In this document: piece after piece, positions 63,474 to 64,000 of the stretch | Numbering within the stretch: position 1 is the stretch's first letter | Layout of the letters: each line of letters opens with the position of its first letter | DNA from: Nitrospirota bacterium | Lineage (GTDB): Bacteria > Nitrospirota > Nitrospiria > Nitrospirales > UBA8639 | Length of the DNA: 64,000 bases | Direction: 5' to 3' | Assembly: GCA_011088105.1 (NCBI GenBank) | Contig: JAALKI010000013.1 | Coordinates: 3,265-67,264, forward strand | The notes under the pieces: model-generated | Database searches by the model: none | What the model was told of the DNA's origin: nothing | The model's input: only the letters and a program-made list of their open reading frames with translations | Program-made: the position numbers and the translations under genes

Positions 63474-63806
63474 TTAAACCTGTTCGTCTCCACAATCGAC
63501 AACTGCTCCAAGAGGGATTTCTTGTGCAGCAAAGAGTGCTCCATCGACGAGCAGCAGCAGAAATCGATTTTCAGTGGGCTCCTTCCCTGTTTGCTTGGTG
63601 ACAATAGTATTGATATCTACAATGACTTCCCGTAAGGTCTCAGTTTTCGTATCATTGACTACCCAGAAATAATGGGTGGCTTTGGGAAAAAGGTTTTCCA
63701 CAAATTCATCGATAGCCACAGTAACGTCAGCATGAGCTGACGGTAGTGGTATGCTGCTCAAGAAGCCTAAGGCTACGATCATTGTAAAGCACCATTTCTT
63801 GGCCAT
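63474..63806 (-). CDS. Small secreted protein of unknown function
   Basis: A 110-residue exported protein with a signal peptide ending SAHA. The mature part has alternating hydrophobic stretches (THYFWVVND, NRFLLLLVDGALFAA) and a single Cys near the end. The ATG at 63806 is six bases after AGGAGG, while the ATG at 63812 would touch it, so I prefer 63806. Not recognised. It converges with the cupredoxin gene. Confidence 0.7.
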   Translation of the reverse strand: MAKKWCFTMIVALGFLSSIPLPSAHADVTVAIDEFVENLFPKATHYFWVVNDTKTETLREVIVDINTIVTKQTGKEPTENRFLLLLVDGALFAAQEIPLGAVVDCGDEQV

Positions 63807-64000
63807 AGACATCCTCCTTTCTAATAATGAATATGGGACGCATTTCCTTCTCTGTCTTTGACACGCGAGGTGCCTTTATAAAAGTATCGGAAATTTTGTT
63901 CAGTTTCTCAAGTTTTTGGTTGCGCATTAATGATTAGGTACAGTGTAGGGATTTGAATTTGTCGAAGATGGTTCATGCCATCAGGTTCCCTCTCTTTTCT

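Overview
The window looks like a chromosomal segment of a free-living, autotrophic-style Gram-negative bacterium. The best guess is a member of the Nitrospirota, probably a Nitrospira-like nitrite oxidiser of moderate GC. The reasons are the many small periplasmic c-type cytochromes, a SorAB-like molybdenum enzyme, a nitrosocyanin-like cupredoxin, an SmbP-like histidine-repeat protein, the trmFO-xerC-hslV-hslU-argB block, and a 118-bp palindromic repeat of a type I recall from Nitrospira genomes. This assignment is inference: no rRNA or nitrite oxidoreductase lies in the window, and I see no tRNA, CRISPR array, prophage or insertion sequence.

Layout. 0-4 kb: the 3' part of a PAS histidine kinase, then a monoheme cytochrome, a Tat-exported sulfite-oxidase-like protein and a two-haem cytochrome (an electron-transfer operon). 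4-12 kb: small thiol and zinc-ribbon proteins, then the AddB/AddA recombination nuclease-helicase and a TPR lipoprotein that meets lgt tail to tail. 13-20 kb: Mrp, a Rieske protein, lipA, a solute-binding protein, a coiled-coil/HhH lipoprotein and uppP. 20-29 kb: a nitrilase-family amidohydrolase, an SmbP-like metal binder, a rhodanese, a pentahaem cytochrome abutting a histone-deacetylase-like gene, a TPR protein, an orphan 448-aa protein, a ChaN-like lipoprotein, a double CDGSH protein and a tiny membrane protein.

29-33 kb is an iron/peroxide-stress island: an AhpC/TSA-like protein behind a Fur-type palindrome, a ferritin-like protein, a cytochrome c peroxidase, and a PerR/Irr-like regulator whose own promoter is overlapped by a matching operator. 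33-37 kb: a leftward group (DUF1264 protein, cytochrome c, secreted protein) sits behind a consensus sigma-54 promoter with two tandem dyad sites, next to the gene for a PAS/AAA+ sigma-54 activator. 37-48 kb: pyruvoyl arginine decarboxylase, aldehyde dehydrogenase, a DsbA-like protein, argB, hslUV, xerC, trmFO, a B12/radical-SAM enzyme, ubiE/menG and queF.

48-53 kb is the most unusual segment. From a near-consensus sigma-70 promoter run five genes: a split sulfo/phosphonopyruvate decarboxylase, a PhnW-like aminotransferase, a nucleotidyltransferase-like/CDP-alcohol phosphotransferase fusion and a flippase-like membrane protein. Together they look like a pathway that makes a 2-aminoethyl-phosphonate or -sulfonate head group and attaches it to a membrane lipid or small polyol. 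53-64 kb: a polyprenyl diphosphate synthase, gltBD, two envelope proteins, the nitrosocyanin-like cupredoxin and a small secreted protein. Coding starts were adjusted where a Shine-Dalgarno sequence or signal peptide argues for an internal start.
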